From: Gymnothorax reevesii
Taxonomy: Eukaryota; Chordata; Actinopteri; Anguilliformes; Muraenidae
DNA: 64,000 nucleotides
Direction: 5' to 3'
NCBI GenBank assembly: GCA_029721435.1
Contig: CM056586.1
Coordinates: 71,591,607 to 71,655,606, forward strand
In this document: one piece after another, positions 1 to 11,366 of the stretch
How positions within the stretch are numbered: position 1 is the first letter of the stretch
Layout of the letters: every line of letters begins with the position of its first letter
Notes under the pieces: generated by a model
Told to the model about the DNA's origin: nothing
The model's database searches: none
What the model saw: only the letters and a program-made list of their open reading frames with translations
Position numbers and translations under genes: made by a program

Positions 1-800
1 AAAATTTTTTGCCAATTTCTTATAATTTTGCATTTGTCACTCTTAAATTTTTTAGATCATCAAATTAAATTTTAAATTAGCCAGAGAAAACCCAAGTAAA
101 TACAAAATGCAGTTCTTAAATGGCAATTTCATTTATTGCAGGAAAAATGTCATTCAACCCTACCTAGCTCTTTGTGACAAAGTAACTGCCCCTTAAGTTA
201 CAATTAAGTTACAAAGAATGAGTAAAACAAATTTCATTGATAATTGAGTTCAATATCACAAGATTTACCCAGGCATGATTACTGCCAGCTTAAACAGAAC
301 CATACTTACTTACCAGCTTAAACCTTACCTTACTTACCTGTCCACCTGTATGATGTAGGCAAAAAGCAGCGTATGATGCCATGATCTAAAGAAATTCAAA
401 AACTAATGAGAAATCTCTCAGTCTAGAGATGGCTACAAAGTAATTTCTCATGGCCTGAGACTCCAGCTAACAGTGAGTGAGAGCCACTGCCTACAAACTG
501 AGAAAATTTGGAACAGCTGTGAACTTTCCCAGGAGTAGCAGACCAACTGAAATTTCTCCAAAAGTGTGTTGATGACTCATCCAGAGGTCACAAAACAACC
601 CAGACTAACATCTAAAGAACTTTAGGCCTCACTTGCCTCAGTCAAGGTCAGTGTTCACTATTCCAAAATATGAAAGAGACTGGGCAAAATGGTATCCATA
701 GGAGAGCTGCAAAGCAAAAACCAGAGTTGACCAAAAGAAACACAAAGGCTCATCTCACAGAAACAAAAACTCGTATATCCACCATTCTTACGTGCAAAAT
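1..800 (+). mobile_element. decayed Tc1-like transposon, left end cut by window
   Basis: The tract is clearly similar to 31079-31850: both share the run with CATTCAACCCTACCT-like text, the segment on AGACTCCA near 460-475, and the segment GAGACTGGGCAAAATGG near 675. These are the 5' region and helix-turn-helix part of a teleost Tc1-like element. Stops and indels break the frame; no functional ORF remains. The fragments at 670-790 are translated remains of the N-terminal part. Confidence 0.6.
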
Positions 801-1430
801 TAAACATTTTTTATTTTATGTATATTTTAAATTATATGTATATATTTTTATTACTTTTAAAAAAAATTTATTTTACATTTACTTTTTATTTTTCTGTAAA
901 GTTTATCATTTTGAAGAAGGTTTTATCAGCTGGCCGACGATCTCTGTGTGAAACCCAGCAGAGAGAAGCTAAAACTGCACGTGCTGCTTGCAGAAGCAGG
1001 CAACTGAGATTATGATGCACAGGATAGGAGAGGCCGGAGTTCAGAGTTATTGTTGACTTGAAGAATACCTAATATACATTTGTTCGTTTTTCAAATTATG
1101 TAAATGTTCTAAATAGCTTATTTTGATACTATGAATAATGAAATTAATGAAGTGTTTCTCTGTCTTTATTTAATGTCCTCAAAAGAAAATTTTGATTACA
1201 AATGCGCCCTCCTGAAACAAAGCATACATCAGATGCCTGATGGTGGGTGGCCGTTTTGGTTTTGAAGATGAGCCAAACTATACTGTCTTCGTATATCTCA
1301 CCCACAAATGACCGCCTCATAATGCATGTGTGTGTGGGAGGAGAACCACTTCTATCATTACAGAAACGTGGATCAAATTCAAGGTCTGCTGGGCCCACTC
1401 AGCATTTTTAACATGCAACAGAGAACGACT
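801..1430. other. no recognised gene
   Basis: AT-rich DNA (810-900 almost wholly A/T). Only short ORFs without family resemblance; nothing assignable. Confidence 0.4.
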
Positions 1431-2100
1431 GTATAGTGCCTTCTTGATTAATTGGCACCCTTGAGTTAAAAGGAGATTTTAGGTGTGCTTCAGATCACTG
1501 TCCTGCTGTGAGGTCCTGCCAAGTTTCCTGGCAGAGGCAGTTGGGTTTTCGTCTAACATCTGCTGGTGTTTGTTGGCCTCCATGATACAGTGCATCATAA
1601 CCCCTAAACACCAAAGCCCCACCCCCATATTTCACATTATTATGGGTTATCAGTGCTTATGCATATGGATATCTGCCTCCAAACCTACCTGTGATGTTTG
1701 TCTCCAACCCAACATTTTTGGTTTCATCTGACCAAATAACCCAGCCTCAGTGAAAGTCCAAGTAATGGTTGGTAAACTGTCGGCGCTTTATTTTATTGTT
1801 GATTGAACATACTGTCTTTCATCTGGCAGCCCTCCCAAATAATTTGTGACAATATAGACAGTGCCGAATGGTAGTTCTGGAGATTTTAGGCTCCTGAATA
1901 ATCTCAACTGACCTCCAAAATTCGCTAGCTGTGATCTTATGATTTTTTTTTTTTTTTTGCCTGTCGAACCATCCAACTTACCATGTGTGGGGTCAACGTG
2001 CTTACATCCTGTTCCACGCTGAATCTTTTTATGGAATATTTTATTTTCATTTTTTTGACCCATGTTGAACAATTTAACAAGAAACAAAACACCTAAGAAA
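1430..2100 (-). mobile_element. Tc1-like transposase relic
   Basis: Read on the minus strand, the stretch TGGTTTCATCTGACCAAATA (on the plus strand near 1718-1738) is the signature of the W-S-D-E segment of Tc1 transposases, and 1590-1640 corresponds to the GGSVM-W segment. The N-terminal region follows towards 2070, where plus-strand CCCATGTTGAACAA marks the usual start. Many stops and indels: a dead copy. Confidence 0.6.
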
Positions 2101-2261
2101 CATCATTCCTGCCCTTTCTATACAAACACAGTTAGAGAAAAAAAAGGTCAGTGCGTGAAGTTAAATGCATCACCATGTGACATCTTTAAAATAGGCTCTC
2201 TGGCTAAACACAAATGATCACGTACCCACTGCGGCGCCAGTGATGTGGCTGCATACGTTAC

Positions 2262-2790
2262 CTACGGCTGCCAGATTTTCATGGGGGTGTTGTGTCTATT
2301 TCTTAGATCATACATGATCTTTTTCAGCAGAATACAATTTTTAATCTCCAAAGACAATCTATCGATGCAGCGAGGAGCACTGGATTTCCATGCCACTGTT
2401 ATACGTTCCCTGGACATACATAAAGCAATTTCCCTAAATTTAGTTTGAGACTTGGCTGAAAATCTACTGACACTTTCAAAATCCCTGGGTAAACAAAGCT
2501 CGGGATCTAATGGGAAATAAACTCTAAAAATCTTAGTCATGGTGTCACAGAAGTCATTCCAAAAGGGTCCCACCTCAGTTTAAAGTCATTTCAGGGCCTT
2601 GGTTGGTTCACTGAAGATAATAGAACAGCATCTTGCTGGACAATTCATATATCCTCTTCAATAGATATGAAGTCCTTTTTCAAAACAGTCTTCCAGATAC
2701 TAAATGCTTTGACGCCTAGTCTCCAGAATCTTGTTATTATGGGTCATAGGTATGAGTTAATTTAGTCCCAGAGGTGTTTTTAGTTACGAT
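2262..2790 (-). pseudogene. L1-like LINE ORF2 C-terminal fragment
   Basis: The minus-strand translation ends with KFREIALCMSRERITVAWKS, then SLEIKNCILLKKIMYDLRNR and MKIWQP. This follows the pattern of the extreme C-terminus of fish L1-clade ORF2 (a conserved W-K followed some 20-30 residues later by L-E/K-K-I-x-Y and ending I-W-P). Upstream, around 2574-2790, degraded reading continues in other frames. No endonuclease or reverse-transcriptase core is left. Confidence 0.55.
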
Positions 2791-2973
2791 ACCATTCACA
2801 TTAAAAACAACAAAAAGCACCACCTTGTTCATCAACAGTTCATGTAAAAATCTCTCACAGTTTTATGACCTCTTTGCCAAGTCCTGTGCCGCCAAAAATG
2901 TGTCTCTTGTAGTAAAGTAGCAAAAATATACAATAGTAACACAAATCCCAAAGAAACACATAACCCACCCATC

Positions 2974-3003
<30 letters not shown>
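2974..3003. repeat. (CA)n microsatellite
   Basis: About 14 uninterrupted CA dinucleotides; likely polymorphic. Confidence 0.95.
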
Positions 3004-3004
<1 letters not shown>

Positions 3005-3329
3005 CAAGTGCCAAACCCTGAACATTTGGCACCATCTACCCTATCAAACTGAGATGTGCACTTTGCATTTATGAAGCCTGACATGTCTAGCTAGTTGATA
3101 AACATCTGATACAGTCCAGGACTCCACAGCAAACATGAATTATCATACAAAACAGTATAATTTTATGTGAAATATGAAATTACTACAAATGTTGAAAACA
3201 GCCATCTCAAAAAAGGCGTTCACAAGAATTAATATCGGCTATCAAATGTAAGCACAGTGCTGTCATCGCTTACGTTATTCTGAACATTTTTTATAAAAGG
3301 AGTGATAACGGTTTTGAGAAAAAATGTGG

Positions 3330-3480
3330 TTGAAAATTGAGGGATTCATCGGGCCAAGTTGCGAAAGAGTGGTTCAGAGAGTGTGAGACATCATTTTCAC
3401 ACGTGGATTGGCCACCTCAGAGTCCAGACCTTAAGTCCACTGAGAATCTTTGGGATGTGCTGGAGAAGACTTATGCAGAG
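3330..3480 (+). mobile_element. Tc1-like transposase fragment (DDE end)
   Basis: The translation contains VAKEWFRE, then [20 protein letters not shown]. This is the WP-QSPDL-P-EN-LW motif that holds the third catalytic acid of Tc1 transposases; the usual N-P-I before the Glu is changed to K-S-T. Only the C-terminal piece is left. Confidence 0.75.
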
Positions 3481-3539
3481 GTCAAACCTGTGAGGTACGG
3501 TTCAGGAACCACTCGCGAGAGACACATCCAAAAAACGTA

Positions 3540-4545
3540 TGCCTTTAATGGAGTCCAACTCAAAACCAAAAAACACAGGAATTGCCAAGCCACAGTACAA
3601 AGTCTAAATCAGTGTTGACTAGACAGGCAAGGGTCAGGACCAGTAAGACAGATCAGCAGAGGTAAAAAAAAAAAACGATGGGCAAAAAGTCGTAGTCGAT
3701 GGGCAAAGCCAAGGGTCATACACAGGGCATCCAAACACAGAACTCGTGGTCATACAAAAATGGGTTGAAATCCAGAAAGACAAAAACTATGCAAAAAGGG
3801 CAATGGCAAGAATCAAGGTCAGACAATCCAGTGGAAGAGAAACAATACTCAATGGCGTACGAGGCGCTCTGCATGAAGAAATATTGATCAACGTTCTAAT
3901 AAGAGCTGTGAGTGAAAAGACTGCTAATATACACACAGGGAAGGTGACATGCTATACAGGAATCAGGTGTAGAGAATCAGACTAATTACAAAGGGAGAAT
4001 CACATGAGGGATACCCTAACCACAAAAATTGGCGAAAGACAAGACACGAACGGTAATCACACAGACAGCCTATGACATTAAAACAGCTCCGGTCAAGGAG
4101 TTCTAAGTGCACAGATAATGAGTGCAGGAAAGTGATTAAGCACGTGCGAGAGATCATGCTGAAACTCAGGAGAAGACAGGGAAAGCTTAGCGAGAGGCGG
4201 AGATGAGAACAGGGCGATTGCTGGAAGGGAATTAGTATTAATTAGTAGCGGTGCAACTTTACATATTATACTAGAGTGCTCGTTAGTAAGTTAGTAATCT
4301 ATATACATGGATTAGTTGTGTTAGTAGACTATGATACAAAATACAAATGTTAGTCTTGTTAGTATTCAGAACAGAAAGACAAAGGAAGTAAACGAGAATC
4401 GAAGGAATGTTTTAAACACCGGAATTCATTTAAATCACCCGAAGTCAGTGAGCACGCAGACAGGGAAGACGGACTGAACCAACTAGATCACAAGACAGGG
4501 GAGACGAGTGCAATGGAACTGAGAAATGGAATGAACTAAAAACCT
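3540..4545. repeat. dispersed-repeat-like tract, LTR-type
   Basis: A-rich sequence with recurring short words such as CAGGCA, AAACACAG, AGGTCA and ACAGGG, the same texture as 18130-18530 and 46254-46700, where a minus-strand AATAAAG signal can be seen. 4230-4360 is rich in TTAGTA. Boundaries are uncertain and no coding remnant was recognised. Confidence 0.4.
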
Positions 4546-5133
4546 GAGTGTTACAATAACCAAAAAGAATAAATAAAAGACAAAATCATCAATGTAAGAT
4601 CTTGGCTAAAAAAATAATGCATCTCTGGACAGAAATAAATGTAAATTTGCATAAGTTTGTCAAAACAATGCCATGGCGCATGCGTGCCGTAATAAAAGCT
4701 GAAAGTGGTCCAACAAATATTAGAGCGTGAGACTTTTTTTTTTGGCTGGGCAGTGTATAGTTTAGAAAAGCGGACACAAAATTGGACAGAAAAAAGATAC
4801 ACTTGACGTTTCGCTTGTTTGTTGCCTCGGTGGTGATGCTCAGTTGCTTCTGCTTTCTCAAACATTTTTTTTCCCAGCAAAAGCTACGGTCTACAAAGCT
4901 GCTGAGGTTCACCTCCAAAATCTGAACTTCTGTAGAAATTATGGCTATATTATTGAAAAAGATAATATTTCACACATAGTGCTCCAGGTACAAATAAGGC
5001 AGTAGCTTTTAAACAATACTCAAGCTTTCATTTTCAGCTGTGACATTAGCTCTCTCGCTGCGGGGGCAAAGCCAAGGAGGATGAATGGAGGGCGGATTGC
5101 TTCTATCTGAGGGAACAGCCTTAATGAGCAGCT
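4546..5133. other. no recognised gene
   Basis: Only shadow-type ORFs on the minus strand (4551-4918) without family motifs. Nothing further can be supported. Confidence 0.35.
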
Positions 5134-5235
5134 TTAACCCTCAGAGCGCTGAATACATTTTTCAAGGAATTAAAAATGTAATTATCCTGAGCTGTTGAAA
5201 ATCTATCATGTGGCAGCCTGTTTAAAAGAGCTCCC
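5134..5235 (+). mobile_element. TTAA-flanked MITE, left half copy
   Basis: It begins TTAACCCTCAGAGCGCTG and runs through the family word GTTGAAAATCTATCATG to AAAAGAGCTCCC. The right half is missing. Five other copies are at 7019, 23168, 34717, 37032 and 51868. Confidence 0.75.
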
Positions 5236-5580
5236 GCTTCAGTTAAGTTCAAGTTTATCGTCATGTGCGTATTAGCACAGAGTATCACAGCAGTGAGAAT
5301 TAAAGTGCCCGGCACTGTAAAACCCCAAAAAAGGCAATAACCAAAAGGCGGATATTGCCCGGGTTGAAGGCCTCACGTGTTCTTTTAGTCTAACTTTAAT
5401 TAGAGCATTCTTCTGGCTGGGGTGAATCACAATATAATGGATATTTTTCACCGTCCGAGGACGGGGCATGAAAGCGCAATGGTTACGATTTATCTGACTC
5501 CATATAACAGTTAGAATACAAAATTTAGCTATATCCTCGTTAAAAATCTGACTCCAAATTAGAATTAGAATTGAAACAGC
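5236..5580. other. intergenic, repeat-like
   Basis: 5245-5320 resembles a common fish repeat word (AAGTTTATCGTCATGTG). No gene seen. Confidence 0.3.
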
Positions 5581-6500
5581 ATGCGTGAATCTCAGGGCAG
5601 TTACGCACCCGAACTCTGTCTGCGAAAACCATTGTCACTAAGCAAAACACCCCCTAGGGTTAAAATAGGCGTCACTGCCTGGTCTAATTCGACAATACTT
5701 CCATTGGATAGAGGAGACTGGCACGGTAGCAACATCAGGCAAATAGCTCTGAGTATGAACGTACCACGAACCTAGGTTTATGTTTATCAAAGGGCCCCTT
5801 TGAAAGATTAACCAAAAGCTAAATCTTAAGAGCCGATAATTTCATAACCCCTTAATAGGTAGAACCCAATCTCAATCTAACTTAGAAGTATCGCTACCTA
5901 CACATGTCTTGGTAGGAGTCTCCCCTTAAGTCCCAACAAGGCCAGAAAGAATATACAATGAGAACACACAGGCTGGAAAAGGAATAACAATAATTTAATT
6001 CACCAGGTAGGCACAACTTGAATCAAACAAATCAATGATAAGCCAATTACCGTTACATATAATTTAGAAGGATTTAGAGTATTTTCATACCTGGAAAAGA
6101 TGAACGACCACGTGGAGTTAGCTCCACGTGGTCGGGGAGAATTCACATGCTTCCCCGCTCCGGAACAAGGTGACATGTGACTTTTCCCCACTTACCTATT
6201 CGCACGTCAGAAGTTGACCAAGAAAGGACAGGACAGGAAGAAGAGCGAAGAAAGAAACGCCCCCCCCTCAGGATCTCGTACCTTTAAAGGCTCCAAACCA
6301 CACCTCCGAACAAGGTAGAGGGAAGGTTGGCCGAATCAGAGTTTTACTGGCCTAGGTGATAAGATAATTTGCACAGGGAGACTAGGGTAGTTGCTTGAAT
6401 GAATCTTACAAACGAACCATAATTCCAAGGGAAATGAAACATGTTCCATTCAACTCCTTGGACTCCCCCGAGAATAAAGAGACCAAACATGATAGGAATG
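5581..6500 (-). repeat. unassigned tract, possible minus-strand LTR/leader
   Basis: Base use and word content differ from both flanks. On the minus strand there is a consensus donor (AGGTAAGTGGG at about 6195-6185) and acceptor-like text (TTTTCCAGGTATG near 6093-6085). A perfect 12-bp inverted repeat lies at 6106-6133. No long ORF or recognised viral or transposon domain was found. Could be a retroelement leader, a decayed noncoding transcript, or simply a dispersed repeat. Confidence 0.25.
6106..6133. repeat. perfect 12-bp inverted repeat with paired CACGTG
   Basis: GACCACGTGGAG and its exact complement CTCCACGTGGTC are separated by four bases. Each arm contains the palindromic E-box CACGTG. 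Confidence 0.9.
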
Positions 6501-7018
6501 TGTGCTAAAATGATGCAGTTGTCATGGAAAAGCCTTAAAATGGAATATTATAGCCCAATAGTGTGATAAATATATGAGAGGTTCCTTTTAGGATATTGAA
6601 CATAAACAAAATATGAATTTGATAGAGGTTTAAGTTGTTTTAAGCCAATTGAAGTAGCTGCGCTTTAACTTCAATGAAACCAGTGAATTTGAGTTCCAGA
6701 TATGCTGGGCCTGCTAGACTTGATGGCTCTCACCCCCCGCCGTGGGGAACAAAGGATGCCACTCTCACCGGCAGGCTGTAAGATTGTAAAAGTTAACTGC
6801 TCGCTCTGGATTGTGTCAGATCACCCAAACATTCAGATTTTACCAGTGTAATGAGCATGTGTTCCAACAATAGGATTTTTGACCCATGTTTTGAGCTAAA
6901 TCAAATATTCAGGTTCTACAGCACTCTCTCAGTGCCAGTCAATAATAATAACAATTATAAATAACATTTAAAAACACACTCAGAACAGTAAACACTTAAG
7001 ATGAACCCGGCCCTCAGC
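6501..7018. other. no recognised gene
   Basis: AT-rich; no ORF, repeat end or RNA gene identified. Confidence 0.35.
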
Positions 7019-7132
7019 CCTTTTAAACAAGTTGCCACATGATAGGTTAGCAACAGCATGTGATTTTGATATCTCACATCATTGGACAACCTATAGCATA
7101 TAGATAGTTGCCTATAGCGCTATCAGGGTTAA
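7019..7132. mobile_element. TTAA-flanked MITE, right half copy
   Basis: Contains the family words AACAAGTTGCCACATGATAG and TCTCACATCATTGG and ends with AGCGCTATCAGGGTTAA, the inverted terminal motif plus TTAA. The left half is missing. Confidence 0.75.
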
Positions 7133-9001
7133 TGGTTTTAAGAAGTAATAGGGCTGATTCTGAGAGGGAGACACATTAGCCAGTTATTATCTGCAGTACA
7201 GCAGGCTCTACTGGTTTTAAGTGTTTTTCACATTGGCCTCCATAGTGCGAGAATCGTAATGGAGCTACTTAGGGCTCTTGTGAACTTATCTTGATGGTTT
7301 AGACACCCAAAGTAGTTAGTGGTAGAGCTTGAGATTTTCAGATGGTTTGTTCTGATCTGATCTCCTTTGTTTTGAAAGAATTTTCCCTGTGACACTGGAG
7401 TGGCACGTGAGTCGTGCGCAGGAAGAGCGTCACGCGGGGCCTGCTGTACTGGACGGCCGGTGACAGAACGAAATAAGCCTCTCGCTCTTCCTCGGTGCGC
7501 CTGACAGGACGCAGATTCCTCGTCACAGTGTAGAGATTACTCTGTCTCAGAGTAGTGGCATGAAGAGAAGCGCAGAGATAAGGGCAGATTTACGCTGAGA
7601 ACTCCCCGATGATTAAGGCTTAGGGTGGTGGACGCCGTCTTCAGGCAGCCATTTCATCATCCCCATTTTATTTCTACGGCTGCATTAAGGAATCATCTGA
7701 CACTACATTTTACTGTGTCATTCATAAAACCGAGGCCCAGCAGGAAGAGCTGACTCCTGGACACTCCAGGCACCGGGGCTGGCGAGGCAGTTTTCACTGA
7801 TTGCAAAAGTGAAAGATTCACCTTAAAAGAACAGTTAATTTTTCTCTGTATCGTTGCTTCCAGGCAATGCCAAGAAATAAACAAGGGGATTTTTGCGCTA
7901 ATGAGCTTTTAGCAGCACAGTTCTCAGCAGGTAAAATGGGACGGGTGAACCACTGCACCTTTACCTGGCATCTTAAAGTACATTTTTTATGTCCCTGCCA
8001 TCGATTTTTGGATAATTCAACATAATTAGTTTTATCGAAGGAGCCCTTAAGACGAACCCTTATCCAGCGTAGTGCACTGTGGCCTTGAGCAGAGCAGTGC
8101 TTGGCCTTTTTAGCTGCTAATTAAACTCAATTAAACCCCAGGATTGCTGACTGTAGAAGGCTGTGTGCTTCATGGAAAAGTCGACATTCATTCCCAGCCC
8201 TCCCCATTTGGACAGATATTGACGCTCTAGTTTTCTTATAAACACAAATTTTCACTTCAGTACAGCTAAACCATTTTTGCTGTAACACTTAATGTCAAGC
8301 CCTCAAAACAGCCAACTGCCCGCAGTTCTCACTGCACAGACAGCAATTTTTAAATACAGCAAAATAAAAAAGTGTTCTTGATTTTAAGATACTTTTCCTA
8401 TCATTCTTTATTGGCCAAACTGGTTTTATAAATCACCCGCATTTGATCGTTTTTTAAAGAATATGCTGGAGTGGTACAAGCACTCAAAAACTGGTATCTT
8501 CTCACTAAAATGTGATTTAAAAAAATGTTGTATGAAGGCATAGCGACATCCTCTCGCAGTGATCGCTCCCCACAGAGATTTCTGTGCGCTTGTTATTAGA
8601 CCTTTGAGGGCCAATTTATCCTAATGCTGTGGTTTAATGGCGAGCAACACCATTTTATCTTACTTTAAAGCTGTCAAGCGCAATTTGACCGGAAGACGGA
8701 GTTCAAACAACCAGAGCAGCAGAAGCACTTGACTTTTAATAGGTTCCATGCTTTTCTAATGCCTTTAGATTCGACAATACCAGTCATTTCCCTGAAGGCA
8801 TTTTTATGATATACCAGGTATAACAGGCTATAAAGATGAACTCGGTGTCAGTAATTATGTGGCACGACAGCCAAATCACTTTCCTACCAAGGTGAACGGT
8901 TAAAGATTTCTCTGAGTTAAAGGTGCAACATGGACAATGGCAAATAATTCAGGAGGAAAGCTCCATGACCTTTAATTTTACTGTGGAAAAGGGACAACAT
9001 A
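7133..9001. other. apparently single-copy intergenic DNA
   Basis: No transposon ends, no long ORFs. 7880-8200 and 8600-8900 have the look of noncoding DNA with many AATTA and TAATT homeodomain-type words, but this is not evidence of conservation; alignment to other fish would be needed. Confidence 0.3.
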
Positions 9002-9242
9002 CAGCACCCCACATAATTATTGGCACCCCTGGTTAAGATGTGTTTTTTAGCTTCTAAAAAAATTCAGTTTTTTACTAAATAATATAGGACCACAAGGGAA
9101 AAAAAGAGGAAAATCCAACCTTTAATTCAAGTGCATTTATTCAGTGGGAAAAAAATCCCACATTAAGAAATATTTATTTTACATCAAATCATGTATGCCA
9201 CAATTATTAGCACCCCTGATGTTAATACTTTGTTCAACCCAC
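9002..9242. mobile_element. truncated Tc1-like element end
   Basis: It begins after TA with CAGCACCCCACATAATTATT and matches 9482-9692 almost base for base (GGCACCCCTGGTTAAGATGTG, then the stretch ending CACCCCTGATGTTAATACTT). The rest of the element is absent. Same family as the complete copy 240 bp to the right. Confidence 0.85.
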
Positions 9243-9481
9243 TTCAATCAGTTATAGAATTTATACCACATTCAATGAAACAAAATGCCATCCATTCATG
9301 ATGTGCACTGGATTCATATTTGATTTTGATAAATGCTTTGTATTAGGAAAATGCAAAATTGGCCACTTTTGTAGTATGACATGTAAAAGAAGAAATACAA
9401 AATGCTTGGGCAATGTGTATAAGTTTTTAGTAATTCTTTCTTCATATGGGGTGTGTGGATGAACAACTAGGCTGATACCTA
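9243..9481. other. spacer between two Tc1 copies
   Basis: No gene; no recognised family. Confidence 0.4.
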
Positions 9482-11073
9482 CAGTGCCCTCCATAATTAT
9501 TGGCACCCCTGGTTAAGATGTGTTCTTTAGCTTCTAATAAATTCAGTTTTTTTCTTAATAATATCGGACCACAAGGAAAACAAGAGGAAAATCCAACCTT
9601 TAATTCAAGTGCATTTATTAAGAAATAATTCTTTTACATCATCTGTGCCACAATTATTAGCACCCCTGATGTTAATACTTTGTACAACCCCCTTTTGCCA
9701 ACAAAACAGCACCTAATCTTCTCCTATAATGTTTCACATGATGGGAGAATACAGAAAGAGGGATCTTTGACCATTCCTCTTTGCACAATCTCTCTAAATC
9801 ATCCAGCGACCTGGGTCCTCTCCTCTGCACTCTCCTCTTCAGCTCACTCCACAGGTTTTCAATGGGGTTGAGGTCTGGGGACTGAGATGGCCATGGGAGG
9901 AGCTTGATTCTGTGTCTGAGACTGAACCATTTCTGTGTAGATTTGGCCTCATGTTTAGGGTCATTATCTTGCTGAAAGACCCAGTGACGACCCATCTTCA
10001 GCTTTCGGGCAGAGGCCACCAGATTTTTATTTAAAATGTCCTAGTATTTCAAAGTGTTCATGATGCCATGCACCCTAACAAGGTTCCCAGGGCCTCTGGA
10101 AGAGAAACAGGCCCACAGCATCACCGATCCTCCCCCATACTTCACAGTGGGCTTGGGGTGCTTTTCTGCATACTCATCTTTTGTGTTCCGCCAGACCCAC
10201 TTAGAGTGTTTGTTGCCAAAAAGGTCTATCTTGGTCTCATCTGACCAAAGCACATGGTCTTAGTTGAAGTCCCAGTACCGCTTAGCGAACTCCAGACGTT
10301 TGTGTTTATGATTGTGAGTGAGAAAAGGTTTTTTCTGTGCATGCCTCCCAAACAGCTTGTTGGCATGTAAATAGGGCCTGATGGTTGTTTTGGAGACTTT
10401 GAGACTCCAAGATGCTACCATTTGTTGCAATTCTTTAACAGTGAGCTTTGGAGAACTTTTTATTTCTCTTACCATCCTCCTCACTGTGCGTGGTGGCAAA
10501 ATAATCTTTGCGTCCTCGTCCAGGCTTGTTTACCACTGTTCCAGTTGTTTTAAACTTCTTAATGATTCCTCTGACAGTAGATATGAGCAGGTGCAGGCGA
10601 GTGGCTATTTTCTTGTAGCCATTGCCTGACTTCTGAAGGTCGACACACATCTGCCTTACTTGAATGGTGTGTTCATTTGTCTTTCCCATGTTGAAGAGTG
10701 GATAAGAGAAGTGGCCTCTTTGTCACGTCATATTTATACCCCAGGGAAACAGGAAGTGATGATTTACTAATTAAATGTTCCTAGATACTCTGATCAACTA
10801 CAGTAAACTACTGTAGAAATGACAGACATACTTCAATTACATTTATTTCCTAAGCATTGTTAGGGGTGCCAATAATTGTGGAACAGGTGATTTTATGAAA
10901 AATAATTATTTCTTAGTCAGGGATTCTTTTTTCCCTTAAAATTCACTAGAGTTGAAGGTTACATTTCTCTACAATTTTCAGTGTGAGCGTATGCTTTTGC
11001 AATAAAAATTGAATTTATTTTAAGGCTTTTAACACATCTTAACCAGGAGTGCCAATAATTACGGAGGGCACTG
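9482..11073 (-). mobile_element. complete Tc1-like transposon with TA target duplication
   Basis: The ends are inverted repeats: CAGTGCCCTCCATAATTATT at the left and the complement of AATAATTACGGAGGGCACTG at the right. TA is present on both sides (9480-9481 and 11074-11075). The length of 1,592 bp is normal for the superfamily. The transposase lies on the minus strand and is broken (see next entry). Confidence 0.93.
9672..10689 (-). pseudogene. Tc1-like transposase, inactivated
   Basis: The start is MGKTNEHTIQVRQMCVDLQK, a paired-like helix-turn-helix region, followed by a GRGRK AT-hook. A frameshift follows at about 10510, after which reading continues as PPRTVRRMVREIK. There is a TAA stop at 10262-10260 just before HVLWSDETK and a TAG stop at 10043-10041 before DILNKN. 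The catalytic region is otherwise readable: LWSDET (first Asp), [10 protein letters not shown] (second Asp) and DLNPIENLW (Glu). The native end GGCTKY is present. One frameshift and two nonsense changes indicate a moderately old insertion that can no longer make its own transposase. Confidence 0.93.
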
Positions 11074-11366
11074 TAATTTCAATGACGAGTCAATAAAAGT
11101 ATTTCATGAATCACATTCAGCCCATGGGACGGTAAGGAAAATTCAAATGCAGAGAGTAATGACTTGTAAGTCCTTGACTTGTGTTAGTTGAAAACAGTGC
11201 AAAGTCGAAATATTCAATGTTTTGCCTTCTCAATTTATTTTAGAACTATGCGCATTCAAAACTTGATGCCAGGAACGCATTCAAAAATGTTGGGACAGTG
11301 ATGTATTTCCCACTGTGTTACATCAACTCAGTTTTTCACCACCCATTGTAATTATTTGGGAACATA

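Noticed and set aside
2949..3010. CRISPR-like or other prokaryotic repeat
   Set aside because: It is a simple CA microsatellite in a vertebrate genome; no spacer-repeat arrangement anywhere in the window.
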